64,000 bases of DNA, taken from the NCBI GenBank assembly GCA_038234815.1, contig JBBQSU010000001.1, positions 1 to 64,000 of the forward strand. Reading direction: 5' to 3'. Origin of the DNA: JBBQSU01 sp038234815 (GTDB taxonomy: Bacteria > Planctomycetota > Phycisphaerae > Tepidisphaerales > Tepidisphaeraceae). The notes beneath the pieces were generated by a model. It ran no database searches. It was not told the origin of the DNA and saw only the letters and a program-made list of their open reading frames with translations. Positions 17,279 to 25,706 of this stretch are shown here, one piece after another. Numbering within the stretch: the first letter of the stretch is position 1; every line of letters begins with the position of its first letter. The translations under genes were made by a program, and so were the position numbers.

Positions 17279-17308
17279 GGTGCGCATTTGTGACACAATT
17301 CGCGCACC
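17279..17308. promoter_or_regulatory. Nested dyad: GGTGCGC/GCGCACC around TTGTGACACAA
   Basis: Outer arms at 17279-17285 and 17302-17308 are perfect inverted repeats. Inside, TTGTGACACAA (17288-17298) is a perfect 11-bp palindrome with almost the same centre. The left arm repeats the GGTGCGCA of the dyad at 17166. Confidence 0.5.
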
Positions 17309-17520
17309 ACTTTGTGACGACCTCGACTGAGCCGACTGCCCTCGGCTTTGTTTGAAGACCCAATTAAAGGAGGGCGGAACAAAGCTTGTCCCGGTCCCGT
17401 CGATTAAGAAAGCCGGTCGGGACAATCTGCCAGACCTGGCAAATCTGCGAAATGGAGGGTGCTCTCCCCTCCGCCGCCTTCGCGAGTTGCGTCTTGGAAT
17501 ATTCCCGATCGAACCAGCAA

Positions 17521-18825
17521 TCAGGCTTTGAGAATCGGCAACGTATTAAACTGCTGGCCGAGGATCGGCTTGCTGGGCGTGTCCAGCCAGCTTTGCAGGA
17601 TCGTGGCGTACACACTTCGGAAATCGACCGTGTACTTCAAATCACCCTGATCGAGATCGGTCAGCGAAGGGTGATTGCCGATGATGCCGGTTTTGAGCTT
17701 CGGCCCCATGATAAACATCGGCGCTGCGGCGCCGTGGTCCGTGCCGGAACTGGCGTTCTGCTCCACCCTGCGGCCAAATTCGCTGAAGGTCATCAGCAAC
17801 ACGCGGTCGTCGTTCTCCTGCTTTTGCATGTCTTTCCAGAAGGCGGCCAGGCTGTCGGACAGTTGCAGCATGAGGTTGTCATGGCGTCCGCGCTGGTTGG
17901 CGTGCGTATCAAATCCTCCGAGGCTGACGTAGTAGACGCGAGTGGGCAGCCCGCCACCAATCATGGCCGCGATGGTTCGCAATCCGCTTCCGAATTCGTT
18001 ATTCGGATATTGGGCCACCGGCTGATGGTTGCGGGTCATGCGCAGGATATCGTCGCTGCTGACTTGCGCGTCCATCGCGGTCCGGTGCAGAAAATCCAGC
18101 TCGCTGGCCGGCGTGATTTCGATTTTCCGGCTCGCCGGGCGGACGAGTTTCGGCTTTTCGCTGGGCGGTTCCTGAGGCGCGGCGCGTTTGTTCAGGGATA
18201 TGTAGGCATCCTTGTCCGTGCCGTTGTAGCGGTACGATTCGGGTCGCTCAAACGTGAGCGGCCGGACGCGCTCGCCTTGCATGGCCAGCGGGGTGTTGCC
18301 CCCGATCGCGATGCCGACGTGCGGGTCTTCGCCTTTGCAGGTTGCGTCGAAATATCGGCCGATCCATCCGCTGCTCAGCGCTTCCCGCTCGGGCACGGCG
18401 GTCTGCCAGATGTCCATTGATTTGAAATGCGAGCGATTGGGATTGGGATACCCCACACCCTGCACAATGGTCAGACGCCCCTTGTCATATAGTTCCTTGA
18501 GCGATTTGAGATTGGATTGCAGGCCGATGTAATCGTTGACCTTCAGCACGCTTTTAGAGTCTTCGCCGATTCCCGGGCGGGCGCGGTGATAGGCATCGTC
18601 GCCGAAGGGAACGACGGTGTTGAGGCCGTCGTTTCCGCCGGAGAGCTGGACGACAACCAGGATCTTTCCATCCTTGCCCGATGGTCGCTGGGTGCGATGG
18701 GTGTCCAGCGGATCGGACAACGCCATCACCGTCTGATTGATAAAAGCCGGGACGGTCTGGGCCGCAGCCAGAAGCGTCAGGCCTTTTTGCAAAAATACCC
18801 TGCGCGTGGATAGGTTTTTCAGCAT
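17521..18825 (-). CDS. DUF1501 protein with Tat-like signal
   Basis: The 434-residue protein belongs to the DUF1501 family (sulfatase/alkaline-phosphatase-like fold) that is abundant in planctomycetes. The N-terminus STRRVFLQKG is a twin-arginine signal followed by a hydrophobic stretch. The mature part shows LVVVQLSGGNDGLNTVVP, SHFKSMDIWQTA, GFDTHANQRGRHDNLM and MTFSEFGRRVEQNASSGTDHG, all family hallmarks including metal-ligand-like Asp/His. It follows DUF1800 on the same strand at 158 bases, the usual partner order. The function of the pair is not established; export and a surface or periplasmic role are likely. Confidence 0.93.
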   Translation of the reverse strand: MLKNLSTRRVFLQKGLTLLAAAQTVPAFINQTVMALSDPLDTHRTQRPSGKDGKILVVVQLSGGNDGLNTVVPFGDDAYHRARPGIGEDSKSVLKVNDYIGLQSNLKSLKELYDKGRLTIVQGVGYPNPNRSHFKSMDIWQTAVPEREALSSGWIGRYFDATCKGEDPHVGIAIGGNTPLAMQGERVRPLTFERPESYRYNGTDKDAYISLNKRAAPQEPPSEKPKLVRPASRKIEITPASELDFLHRTAMDAQVSSDDILRMTRNHQPVAQYPNNEFGSGLRTIAAMIGGGLPTRVYYVSLGGFDTHANQRGRHDNLMLQLSDSLAAFWKDMQKQENDDRVLLMTFSEFGRRVEQNASSGTDHGAAAPMFIMGPKLKTGIIGNHPSLTDLDQGDLKYTVDFRSVYATILQSWLDTPSKPILGQQFNTLPILKA

Positions 18826-18844
18826 TTATGGCTCCTCTGATTCA

Positions 18845-18983
18845 AACCACGAACACACGAAAGCACGAAGGGAAGCGAAAGATCTGAATGAAAAACAATC
18901 GTTCGGGAACCTTCGATTTCTTGTTCCCAACATCTTTTCAACCACTTTGACCTGTTCTTTCCTTTGTGCCTTCGTGGTTACTC
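18845..18983. repeat. Imperfect inverted repeat of the ACCACGAA...CACGAAGG type
   Basis: Between the DUF1800 stop and DUF1501 start, the left end reads ACCACGAACACACGAAAG and the right end, in reverse complement, reads AACCACGAAGGCACAAAGG. Short elements with such CACGAAGG-rich ends recur between genes in planctomycetes and related phyla (established only in general terms). Here the element fills almost the whole gap. It may fold as a transcript hairpin or be a miniature mobile repeat. Confidence 0.5.
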
Positions 18984-20453
18984 CTAACACAACTGATATT
19001 CCGGCATCGACACGATCAACTGGATCATGCTTCGTATTGCCGATTCGGTCGCCCGGCCTTTCATGGATTGGATCAGCGTTTGGCGCTTTGCCGGGTCGAT
19101 CGGCCGCTGAACCAGGCGATCCACCCAGGTGTCCACCGCAGACTCGACTGCATTTGCGCCAGGAGGATCAAACCCTAGCGGCCGGGCGTTTCGGTTGGCC
19201 CCGGCACCTTTGAGGTTTGCCCCCAACGCGACGGAGCTTTCCGCGCCGGTCAGCCATAGGCAGGTATTATATCGCACGAACAGCGTGCTGGTGCTGATCC
19301 ATGTGTGCCCGCCGGGCCAGCCCTTGACGTTCGGCGGATAAAGTGGGGCCTGCCCCATCTGGTTAAGCATCCCGTTGATCTGGTTAACCGGGGGCATCGG
19401 GCGGTCCAGCAGGCGGACCGTACCCACCAAGAGCTGGATCGGACTTTTGATCTGCGCGCCGATCACGTTGGCTTGATAAAACGCCTTGCTGCTGAAGAGC
19501 GTTCGCAAAAGCGGGCGTATTTCGTAACGCGCCTCGCGGAACACTTCGCCGAGCGAACTCCGCAAGGTTTCTTCCAGGTCGTCCGTGACGAAATAGTGAT
19601 ACAGCCGTCCGGCGATGTAAGTGGGGCAAGCGGTTTGATTCAGGATCAAATCGACGACATCATCCCCATCGAAATTGCCCCGCGCGCCGAAAACATTTTT
19701 CTCCCCGTCGTCGTGATCGAACTTGCGGTAGACGAAATCGTCGCCGTCGTGTGCCCAGCCGGTGAAGGCCCGGGCCACCTGCTTGATGTCGTCTTCGGTA
19801 TAGTTGCCGATGCCCAGCGTAAAGAGTTCCATCAGCTCACGGGCGTAGTTTTCGTTCGGGTGTGCCTTGCGGTTCTGAGAGTTGTTCAGGTAGTCCAGCA
19901 TGGCCGGATCGCGGGAGATTTTCTTGACGAACGTGCCGAAATTGCCCGCGGCTTGACGGCGCAGCAGTTCGTTCTGATTCCACATCAATGACGCGCTGCG
20001 TTCGTCCTTGGCGCTGGTGGTGAAATGCCCGTGCCAGAAAAGGGTCAGTTTTTCCTGAAGGGGATACGGCCCCTCAACCATCCGCCGAAGCCACCATGAA
20101 GCCGTTGCCATCACCGTCTGCCGATTCGAAGCCAGAAACTTCAGTTTCAACTGCTTTCGCTCTTCGGCCGACTTGCCGGCCAGCGTCTTGGCGATCTCAC
20201 GAAAATTGCTGGGAAGCCCTTCGATACTGGAGAGATTGGGCACGTCGGTCTGGCTTTGCTCCTCTGCGGCCAGATCGGGAAAATCCAGCAACCAATCGAC
20301 GGCACCGATCGGCCCTAGCTTAAACGCCTTCTCCACTTCGGCGGAGGTTCCGCCAAAGCCCGCGCGATTCAGCAGGTGCGCGGCTTTTGCACGATCCCAC
20401 GGGTCGGCGTCGGTCGGCTTAAATGTCGCCAGCATCGGATGTAATCGGGCCAT
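18984..20453 (-). CDS. DUF1800 protein
   Basis: The 489-residue protein matches DUF1800. It has DRAKAAHLLNRAGFGGT at the N-terminus, MATASWWLRRMVEGPYPLQE with LTLFWHGHFTTS (about 120-150), NENYARELMELFTLGIGNYTEDDIKQVARAFTGW (quoted here in part, about 195-235), and PPNVKGWPGG near 370. No signal peptide is evident in this reading. It is first in a two-gene unit with DUF1501, the pairing seen throughout planctomycetes. The role is unknown. Confidence 0.92.
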   Translation of the reverse strand: MARLHPMLATFKPTDADPWDRAKAAHLLNRAGFGGTSAEVEKAFKLGPIGAVDWLLDFPDLAAEEQSQTDVPNLSSIEGLPSNFREIAKTLAGKSAEERKQLKLKFLASNRQTVMATASWWLRRMVEGPYPLQEKLTLFWHGHFTTSAKDERSASLMWNQNELLRRQAAGNFGTFVKKISRDPAMLDYLNNSQNRKAHPNENYARELMELFTLGIGNYTEDDIKQVARAFTGWAHDGDDFVYRKFDHDDGEKNVFGARGNFDGDDVVDLILNQTACPTYIAGRLYHYFVTDDLEETLRSSLGEVFREARYEIRPLLRTLFSSKAFYQANVIGAQIKSPIQLLVGTVRLLDRPMPPVNQINGMLNQMGQAPLYPPNVKGWPGGHTWISTSTLFVRYNTCLWLTGAESSVALGANLKGAGANRNARPLGFDPPGANAVESAVDTWVDRLVQRPIDPAKRQTLIQSMKGRATESAIRSMIQLIVSMPEYQLC

Positions 20454-20628
20454 TGGTCACACTCCTGCCGCTCTATCAACGTCCGCCAGGGTCGATTATT
20501 TCACAATTAGGATACCGCGTATCCGATTTATGTGTTGTTCAAAAAAGCGGCGTTTTCCTATTGCGTCGCCCGATGGCCTGCGGCAAGATCAGACAGCGAT
20601 GAGTGGCAGGACCTGAGCCGGAGGCCAT
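20454..20628. promoter_or_regulatory. Divergent promoter region of DUF1800 and nrfHA with palindrome
   Basis: This 175-base gap must hold promoters for both directions. A perfect dyad GGATAC-CGC-GTATCC lies at 20510-20524. No canonical FNR or NarL site is obvious. GGAGG at 20620-20624 serves the TTG start of nrfH. Confidence 0.45.
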
Positions 20629-21096
20629 TTGAGGCGGCGGTTGCTCAGTAAACTCGGTCTGATGCTGGCTTTAATGACCGGTGCCATTCTCGGTCTGGGC
20701 ACGTTCACGTTCAATTATGGGGAGGGCCTCAGCTACTTCTCCCACGATCCCAAAGCCTGCAACAACTGCCACGTGATGAATGACCAGTACAACGCCTGGC
20801 AGCATGCCAGCCATCACGCGGCCGCTACGTGTGTCGATTGCCACCTGCCCATCTCTTTGATTCCCAAATACATGGCCAAGGCCGAAAACGGCTACTGGCA
20901 TTCCAAGGGCTTTACGTTCATGGACTTCCATGACCCCATCATGATAAAGCCCAGAAACGCGGCGATTCTGCAGGAAAACTGCCTGCGTTGTCACGGCGAC
21001 CTGGTACACGACCTGGTAGTCGGGGCGCGCAATACCGGCGACAGTGTCCAGTGCGTCCATTGCCACAATGGCGTGGGCCACGGAGCGAGGAATTAA
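20629..21096 (+). CDS. nrfH: NrfH-type tetrahaem cytochrome c, quinol-oxidising subunit
   Basis: The 155-residue protein has one N-terminal membrane helix (about 8-28) and four haem c sites: CNNCH (44-48), CVDCH (68-72), CLRCH (118-122) and CVHCH (142-146). This is the NapC/NrfH pattern. The protein oxidises menaquinol at the membrane and passes electrons to NrfA, which follows after two bases. The start is TTG at 20629 with GGAGG four bases upstream; no ATG exists before the membrane helix. A menaquinone-pathway gene (mqnE) occurs elsewhere in the window, consistent with the electron donor. Confidence 0.94.
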   Translation: MRRRLLSKLGLMLALMTGAILGLGTFTFNYGEGLSYFSHDPKACNNCHVMNDQYNAWQHASHHAAATCVDCHLPISLIPKYMAKAENGYWHSKGFTFMDFHDPIMIKPRNAAILQENCLRCHGDLVHDLVVGARNTGDSVQCVHCHNGVGHGARN

Positions 21097-21098
21097 AT

Positions 21099-22583
21099 AT
21101 GACCCAGAGCAATCCCAACGACGTGCCAGTCAAGCGAAGGTCCCGCGTGCTGGCCTTCGCCTTTGCGGTGGTGCTGACCGCCGCCATCACCTTCGCTTTG
21201 ACGGGGTTGCTGATGAGCATCTTCCAGAGGAAGCAGGAAGCCAAGAACCCTTACGTCCGGCTGGTGGAAGTGGACGAAAACACCACCGACCCGGCGAAAT
21301 GGGGCATCAACTGGCCAAAAGAATATGACAGCTATAGGCGCACGGTGGACGTGACACGAACAAAGTTCGGGGGAAGTGAAGCCCTGCCGGCGGAGAAAAT
21401 CGAGCGCGATCCTTGGATGAAGCGCATGTTTGCAGGATACGCCTTCAGCATCGACTACCGCGACCGTCGCGGGCACGCTTACATGATGCAGGACCAGGAG
21501 AAAACCGACCGCGTCACCAAGCGTCCCCAGCCGGGGGCGTGCCTGCACTGTCATGCGTCAATCATCCCGGCCTATCGTGAAATCGGCAAAGGCGATGTGA
21601 TGAAAGGCTTTGAGCTGATTTCAGCCATGCCTTACAAGCAGGCCCACGATCTGGTGGGGCCAGATGGCAAGAAACTCATGGAGCACCCGGTGAGCTGTGT
21701 GGATTGCCATAACCCCAAGACGATGGAACTCCGCGTTACCCGTCCGGGGTTCATTTTAGGCATTCAAGCCCTGGCCGCAGGGGACGCTCCGGTGCCCCAT
21801 CTGCAAAGCATCGAGCGCTGGCGCAAGGGTTCCCGGGCGATTCCTTACGACCCCAATGTCGATGGTACCCGGCAGGAGATGCGGTCCTTCGCCTGCGGGC
21901 AGTGCCATGTCGAATACTATTGCGGGCCTAAGGTCACGCTCTTTTTCCCTTGGAACAAAGGTCTGAAGGTTGAAGACATCGAAGCGACGTATGACAACTT
22001 TAAGTTTGCTGACGGCGAGCAGTTTTATGACTGGAAACACGCCGAAACCGGCGCCAAGGTCCTCAAGGCACAGCACCCGGAATTTGAAACATGGAGCCAG
22101 GGCGTTCACGCCCGCTCGGGCGTGGCCTGCGCCGATTGCCACATGCCTTATGTTCGTGAAGGCGCGACCAAAATCTCTGACCACCACGTCCGAAGCCCCA
22201 TGTTGAATGTCGCCCGCGCCTGCCAGACCTGCCATCACTATCCCGAAGCTGAAATCCAAGCCCGCGTGGATGTGATCCAGAATCGCACGCACAAGCTGAT
22301 GGAGGAATCCGCCAGCGCGCTGATGGACATGCTTGATGCCTATAAATCCGCCAAGGCTACCGGCGCGACCGATGACGAGCTAAAACCCGTGCAAAAGCTT
22401 CAACGGCACGCGCAGTGGCGGTTGGATTTCGTGGCTGCCGAAAATTCCATGGGTTTCCATGCCCCGCCGGAGACCGCCCGCATCCTCGCAGAAGCCATCG
22501 ACTATGCCCGGCAGGGCCAAATCGAAGCCTATAAACTCAGCAGTGTGGTTAAGCCCGCGACCATGCCGGTCACGATGAAGTGA
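21099..22583 (+). CDS. nrfA: Ammonia-forming cytochrome c nitrite reductase NrfA (CXXCH variant)
   Basis: The 494-residue pentahaem enzyme reduces nitrite to ammonium with six electrons. Haem motifs are CLHCH (148), CVDCH (200), CGQCH (266), CADCH (344) and CQTCH (375). CGQCHVEYY and [20 protein letters not shown] are diagnostic for NrfA and hold the distal active-site Tyr and His. The first motif is the catalytic haem. Many NrfA proteins have CXXCK there, with lysine as axial ligand, but this one has CXXCH. The N-terminus is an uncleaved-looking membrane anchor (about 17-40). ATG 21099 was chosen because it directly follows the nrfH stop. Confidence 0.94.
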   Translation: MTQSNPNDVPVKRRSRVLAFAFAVVLTAAITFALTGLLMSIFQRKQEAKNPYVRLVEVDENTTDPAKWGINWPKEYDSYRRTVDVTRTKFGGSEALPAEKIERDPWMKRMFAGYAFSIDYRDRRGHAYMMQDQEKTDRVTKRPQPGACLHCHASIIPAYREIGKGDVMKGFELISAMPYKQAHDLVGPDGKKLMEHPVSCVDCHNPKTMELRVTRPGFILGIQALAAGDAPVPHLQSIERWRKGSRAIPYDPNVDGTRQEMRSFACGQCHVEYYCGPKVTLFFPWNKGLKVEDIEATYDNFKFADGEQFYDWKHAETGAKVLKAQHPEFETWSQGVHARSGVACADCHMPYVREGATKISDHHVRSPMLNVARACQTCHHYPEAEIQARVDVIQNRTHKLMEESASALMDMLDAYKSAKATGATDDELKPVQKLQRHAQWRLDFVAAENSMGFHAPPETARILAEAIDYARQGQIEAYKLSSVVKPATMPVTMK

Positions 22584-22596
22584 CCGGCGCGATCAA

Positions 22597-23529
22597 TTAG
22601 CGGATGAATCCGATGCCGAAGCGGATGACGTCGGTGTGTTCATCAAACCGCAACATGCTTTCGCCGAAGCCGGTGAAGTATTGCACTTGAAAGAACGGAT
22701 CGAACCGGACGAAAAACGGCAGGTCCCTGCCCAGCACGGGGACGGATCGGATCGGGACGGTCAGATCAAACTGCCCGGCCCCGTGGTGCCAGTCGGTGCC
22801 CAGTCGCCCGGTTGCTGAAAGGGCGATCCCCTTGGGCAGATTCAGGACAACGCGCAAATCCCCATATCCACGATACGTCGCCATCGATTCGTTTTCCGAA
22901 AGCCTGCCCACATACATCCGCGCCCGGGGTTGGATTAGGAGGTTGGCATCCTCGCTTGTTCCCAGGCGAAGCGTGGGCTGGATGTACGGCTGAAGCGGTA
23001 TCGACCGGGAATCGGCCCCTTCCTTTCCGTTGGACTCATGCTGCAAGCCCATCTGCAGCGCAGCGAACGATAAGAACCGCGGTCTGGCCGGCTCCTTAAA
23101 TAGTTGGTCGTACATCAATTCCGGCTTGAAGGTGGTATCCAGAAATGGCGCGCTGGGTTTGCCAAGGTCCCACAGCGACGTTTGTGTATAGCCAAGATAG
23201 AAATTATTGAGCCAATCCGATGCTGAGGCCGAAGACGACAGCACGCGGAACTTCAGGCTGAACTGGAATTTAGCGCCGGGGTCCTTGGTGCCAAAGCCGA
23301 GAAAATAGATCGGTTCCATCGGCCGGACGTGGTCGAAGAAATACTCCAGATTGTGCTGCGGGTCGTTGTTCCCCACCGACGCGGGGAGTTCCGGGTCTTT
23401 CAATCCGACCGGCCCGGTGGTAGCCGGCGCGGTTGCCAATCGTGTGTCGGGGGGCAATGGTTCGGCCCGAAGCCAACCAACGGAAAGTACCAGATGGATC
23501 GAGAGAACCGCGATGGCCAAACTGCGCAT
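22597..23529 (-). CDS. pldA: Outer-membrane phospholipase A (OMPLA/PldA-like)
   Basis: The 310-residue protein has a Sec signal (about 1-22) followed by a proline/threonine-rich stretch. It then has a beta-barrel with alternating hydrophobic strands ending in a C-terminal aromatic-rich strand (RFGIGFIR). QMGLQHESNG contains the His-x-Ser pair of OMPLA, and the LGYTQTSLWDL strand is also family typical. OMPLA hydrolyses phospholipids that reach the outer leaflet and is activated by Ca2+ and dimerisation. The gene is convergent with nrfA, with only 13 bases between stops. It supports a Gram-negative-type outer membrane. Confidence 0.88.
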   Translation of the reverse strand: MRSLAIAVLSIHLVLSVGWLRAEPLPPDTRLATAPATTGPVGLKDPELPASVGNNDPQHNLEYFFDHVRPMEPIYFLGFGTKDPGAKFQFSLKFRVLSSSASASDWLNNFYLGYTQTSLWDLGKPSAPFLDTTFKPELMYDQLFKEPARPRFLSFAALQMGLQHESNGKEGADSRSIPLQPYIQPTLRLGTSEDANLLIQPRARMYVGRLSENESMATYRGYGDLRVVLNLPKGIALSATGRLGTDWHHGAGQFDLTVPIRSVPVLGRDLPFFVRFDPFFQVQYFTGFGESMLRFDEHTDVIRFGIGFIR

Positions 23530-23589
23530 CGCCGCATCCTATCGTCAGGCAGATCCTGGTGCAAAATGCAGCCGGCTGGCGATTACTTC

Positions 23590-23799
23590 TTACTTCTTGC
23601 CGGGCATCGGCTTGGCCGGAGCCGCGCCACGCGGTTTGGTTAGCTCGGTCAACACTGACTCAAGGTGGGTGATTTGTTGCTCTAGTTCGGTCCGCTGGGC
23701 CTTCAGATCGGAGGTCTGCTCTTCGAGCAACTTGATCTGGTCCTGGCGGAATTGTTCGTAATCTGACTTAATCGCTGCGATATCGACTTTTCTGGCCAT
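23590..23799 (-). CDS. Small coiled-coil protein
   Basis: The 69-residue protein starts at ATG 23799 with AGGAG about 8 bases upstream. Residues 10-55 form a heptad-patterned helix rich in Glu, Gln and Leu; the tail is Pro/Ala/Lys-rich. No known family is recognised. It stands alone between pldA (60 bases downstream) and the divergent STAS gene. Confidence 0.65.
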   Translation of the reverse strand: MARKVDIAAIKSDYEQFRQDQIKLLEEQTSDLKAQRTELEQQITHLESVLTELTKPRGAAPAKPMPGKK

Positions 23800-23997
23800 T
23801 GTTCAAACTCCTAAAATTGAAGGGTGCCAGCGAATGTTGAACATTGCGCGCCGACTGTCAACTCGAAACATCGCCGGCCGCCGATAATTTTGCACTCGGC
23901 CGCGACCCTGGGCACCTGTTTTCGCCGGTCTGCTTCCAGTTAGGTGGGGCCATCATCTGGCCGATATCACTTGGATTCTTCTACTGGCGAGGCATCG

Positions 23998-24357
23998 ATG
24001 AAACTGTCTCTGGTCTCTATAGAAACCGATCGGATTCGACTCGAGGCCGACGGGGCCATCACCTGTTCGGACTTCTCGTCCGACGGGAAAAATCCCCTCG
24101 AAGGCGTGCTTGGCCAGAACTGGCCCAAGAACAAAATTTCACTCAATGTCGAAAAAGTGCCTTTTATCGACTCTGCCGCCATTGGCTGGCTGATCGGCAC
24201 CCAGCGCGCCAGTCACCAGCAGGGCGGGCAGATCGTGTTGCACTCGCTTCAACCCAGTGTTCGCCAGGTTCTCGATCTGCTTAAAGTCGGTCGGTTGGTG
24301 AAACTGACCGACACCGAAGATCAGGCCCGTACTACGCTCGCCGGAGGCATTCAATGA
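23998..24357 (+). CDS. STAS-domain protein (anti-sigma-factor-antagonist-like)
   Basis: The 119-residue single-domain protein fits STAS. A beta-rich N-terminal half is followed by KISLNVEKVPFIDSAAIGWLIGTQRA, here described at about 55-80, where Asp-Ser-Ala resembles the phosphorylatable Ser loop of SpoIIAA/RsbV. The C-terminal RQVLDLLKVGRLVKL helix is typical. ATG 23998 was chosen because GGCGAGG precedes it and the domain begins there. Its stop overlaps the ATG of the next gene (ATGA), so it should be made in step with the GspE-like ATPase. That makes regulation of the ATPase by a partner-switch likely (inference). Confidence 0.85.
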   Translation: MKLSLVSIETDRIRLEADGAITCSDFSSDGKNPLEGVLGQNWPKNKISLNVEKVPFIDSAAIGWLIGTQRASHQQGGQIVLHSLQPSVRQVLDLLKVGRLVKLTDTEDQARTTLAGGIQ

Positions 24358-25583
24358 TCGAGGCAGGAACCACAACTTTGATCGATCTGAACAAGGTCAC
24401 TCCCGAGGACGCGGTCATTCGATTGATCGAACACGCGGTCGATATTGGGGCCAGCGACCTGTTTCTGGTCAGCAACGAGCAGCACCTGGCGGCGCAGGTG
24501 CGCCACCTCGGCATCGTGCGGACGATTTCCATTCTGTCCCCGGACCAGGGCCGCAAGTGCCTGTCGCACATCAAAGCCAACAGCGCCATGGACCTGCAAT
24601 CCCGCCAGCCGGCTGATGGCCGATGGATTTTCCATCGCAACGAACAGGACACCATCGACCTGCGGATCAACGCCATTCCCACGATGTATGGCGAGGATTT
24701 TTCCATCCGCCTGTTGAACCGCTCCAACACGCTCTACTCGCTCGACAAACTGGGCATGACCTATCAGCAGTTGCAGCAATATCAGCAGATGATTTCCAGC
24801 CCCAGCGGGCTTGTCCTCATCACCGGCCCGACCGGCAGTGGAAAAACCGCTACGCTTTATGCCAGCCTGCTACGCCTCAACGACGGCGCGCGAAAGATCA
24901 ACACGATTGAAGACCCGATCGAATACGCGATCGACGGCATGCGGCAGTCGCAGGTGAACCTGGCGACGGGCCTGAACTTCGGCACGCTTCTGCGCAGCGT
25001 TCTGCGGCAAAGTCCCGACGTGATTATGATCGGCGAAATCCGCGATACTGAGACCGCCCAGACCGCCGTTCATGCCGCCAACAGCGGGATGCTGGTTTTC
25101 GCAACGTTGCACGCGCCCAGCGCTGCCGGTGCGGTTCAAACCCTGCGCTCGCTGGAAGTGAACAACCAGTTCCTGGCCAACAGCCTGCGCGGGGTGGTCT
25201 CGCAGCGGCTGCTGCGCACGCTCGATCCTGCCACCAAGCGCGTCGCCTCGGTCATTTTCGAGGAGTTCGATCCGTTTGAAGAAGTACGGCCCATGCTCAA
25301 GCCCGAAGAAGGCAAGGCGTTTTATGCGCCCGCGCCCGCTCAATCCAATCAGATGTCTGGTTATGCCGGGCGCACGGGCGTGTTCGAGGTGATGTCGATC
25401 AGCGCCGAGATTCGATCCCTGATTGCCGACGGCGCGCCGGCCCTGGCTATTCGGGATCGGGCGATCGCCAACCGAATGCTCCCGTTCCGGCAGAGCGCCC
25501 TGCTCAAGCTGAGTCGCGGGGAAACCACCAGTGAGGAAATCTTCCGCGTGATCCCCGCCGACGAACTCAACGCCGCAGCGTAA
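24354..25583 (+). CDS. GspE/PilB-type secretion ATPase lacking the zinc-binding cysteines
   Basis: The 409-residue protein has the type II secretion/type IV pilus ATPase core: an N2-like domain (about 20-125), Walker A GPTGSGKT at about 158-165, an Asp box around INTIEDPIEYAI, Walker B with VIMIGEIRDTETAQTAVHAA, and a His box ATLHAPSAAGA. It continues with SQRLLRTLDP and GYAGRTGVFEVM, where family members have two CXXC pairs between these elements. Here no cysteine remains and the connector is different. The N1 domain of full-length GspE is absent, giving a length closer to PilT-like forms. No other pilus or secretion gene is near; the only partner is the coupled STAS protein. Confidence 0.9.
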   Translation: MIEAGTTTLIDLNKVTPEDAVIRLIEHAVDIGASDLFLVSNEQHLAAQVRHLGIVRTISILSPDQGRKCLSHIKANSAMDLQSRQPADGRWIFHRNEQDTIDLRINAIPTMYGEDFSIRLLNRSNTLYSLDKLGMTYQQLQQYQQMISSPSGLVLITGPTGSGKTATLYASLLRLNDGARKINTIEDPIEYAIDGMRQSQVNLATGLNFGTLLRSVLRQSPDVIMIGEIRDTETAQTAVHAANSGMLVFATLHAPSAAGAVQTLRSLEVNNQFLANSLRGVVSQRLLRTLDPATKRVASVIFEEFDPFEEVRPMLKPEEGKAFYAPAPAQSNQMSGYAGRTGVFEVMSISAEIRSLIADGAPALAIRDRAIANRMLPFRQSALLKLSRGETTSEEIFRVIPADELNAAA

Positions 25584-25706
25584 TGTCTTTGCGGATCAGA
25601 TCGACCGCGATCTGGCGAAACCACTGGGCGCGATCTCTGTCACTGCCGCAGTCGCGTGCAATCTTCCTATGAATCTTGAAATTGAGATTTGGTCAACGTA
25701 GCCCCG

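Larger units (their letters stand above)
16699..17520. other. Non-coding, A/T-rich regulatory block with phased repeats and dyads
   Basis: Some 820 bases between the start of the GT39-like gene and the end of DUF1501. The right two-thirds are much richer in A/T than the surroundings and hold several repeat classes, listed as separate features. One minus-strand frame (ATG 17100, stop 16702) has a good GGAGG before it, but its product resembles nothing and the repeats run through it. I treat it as non-coding. Confidence 0.6.
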
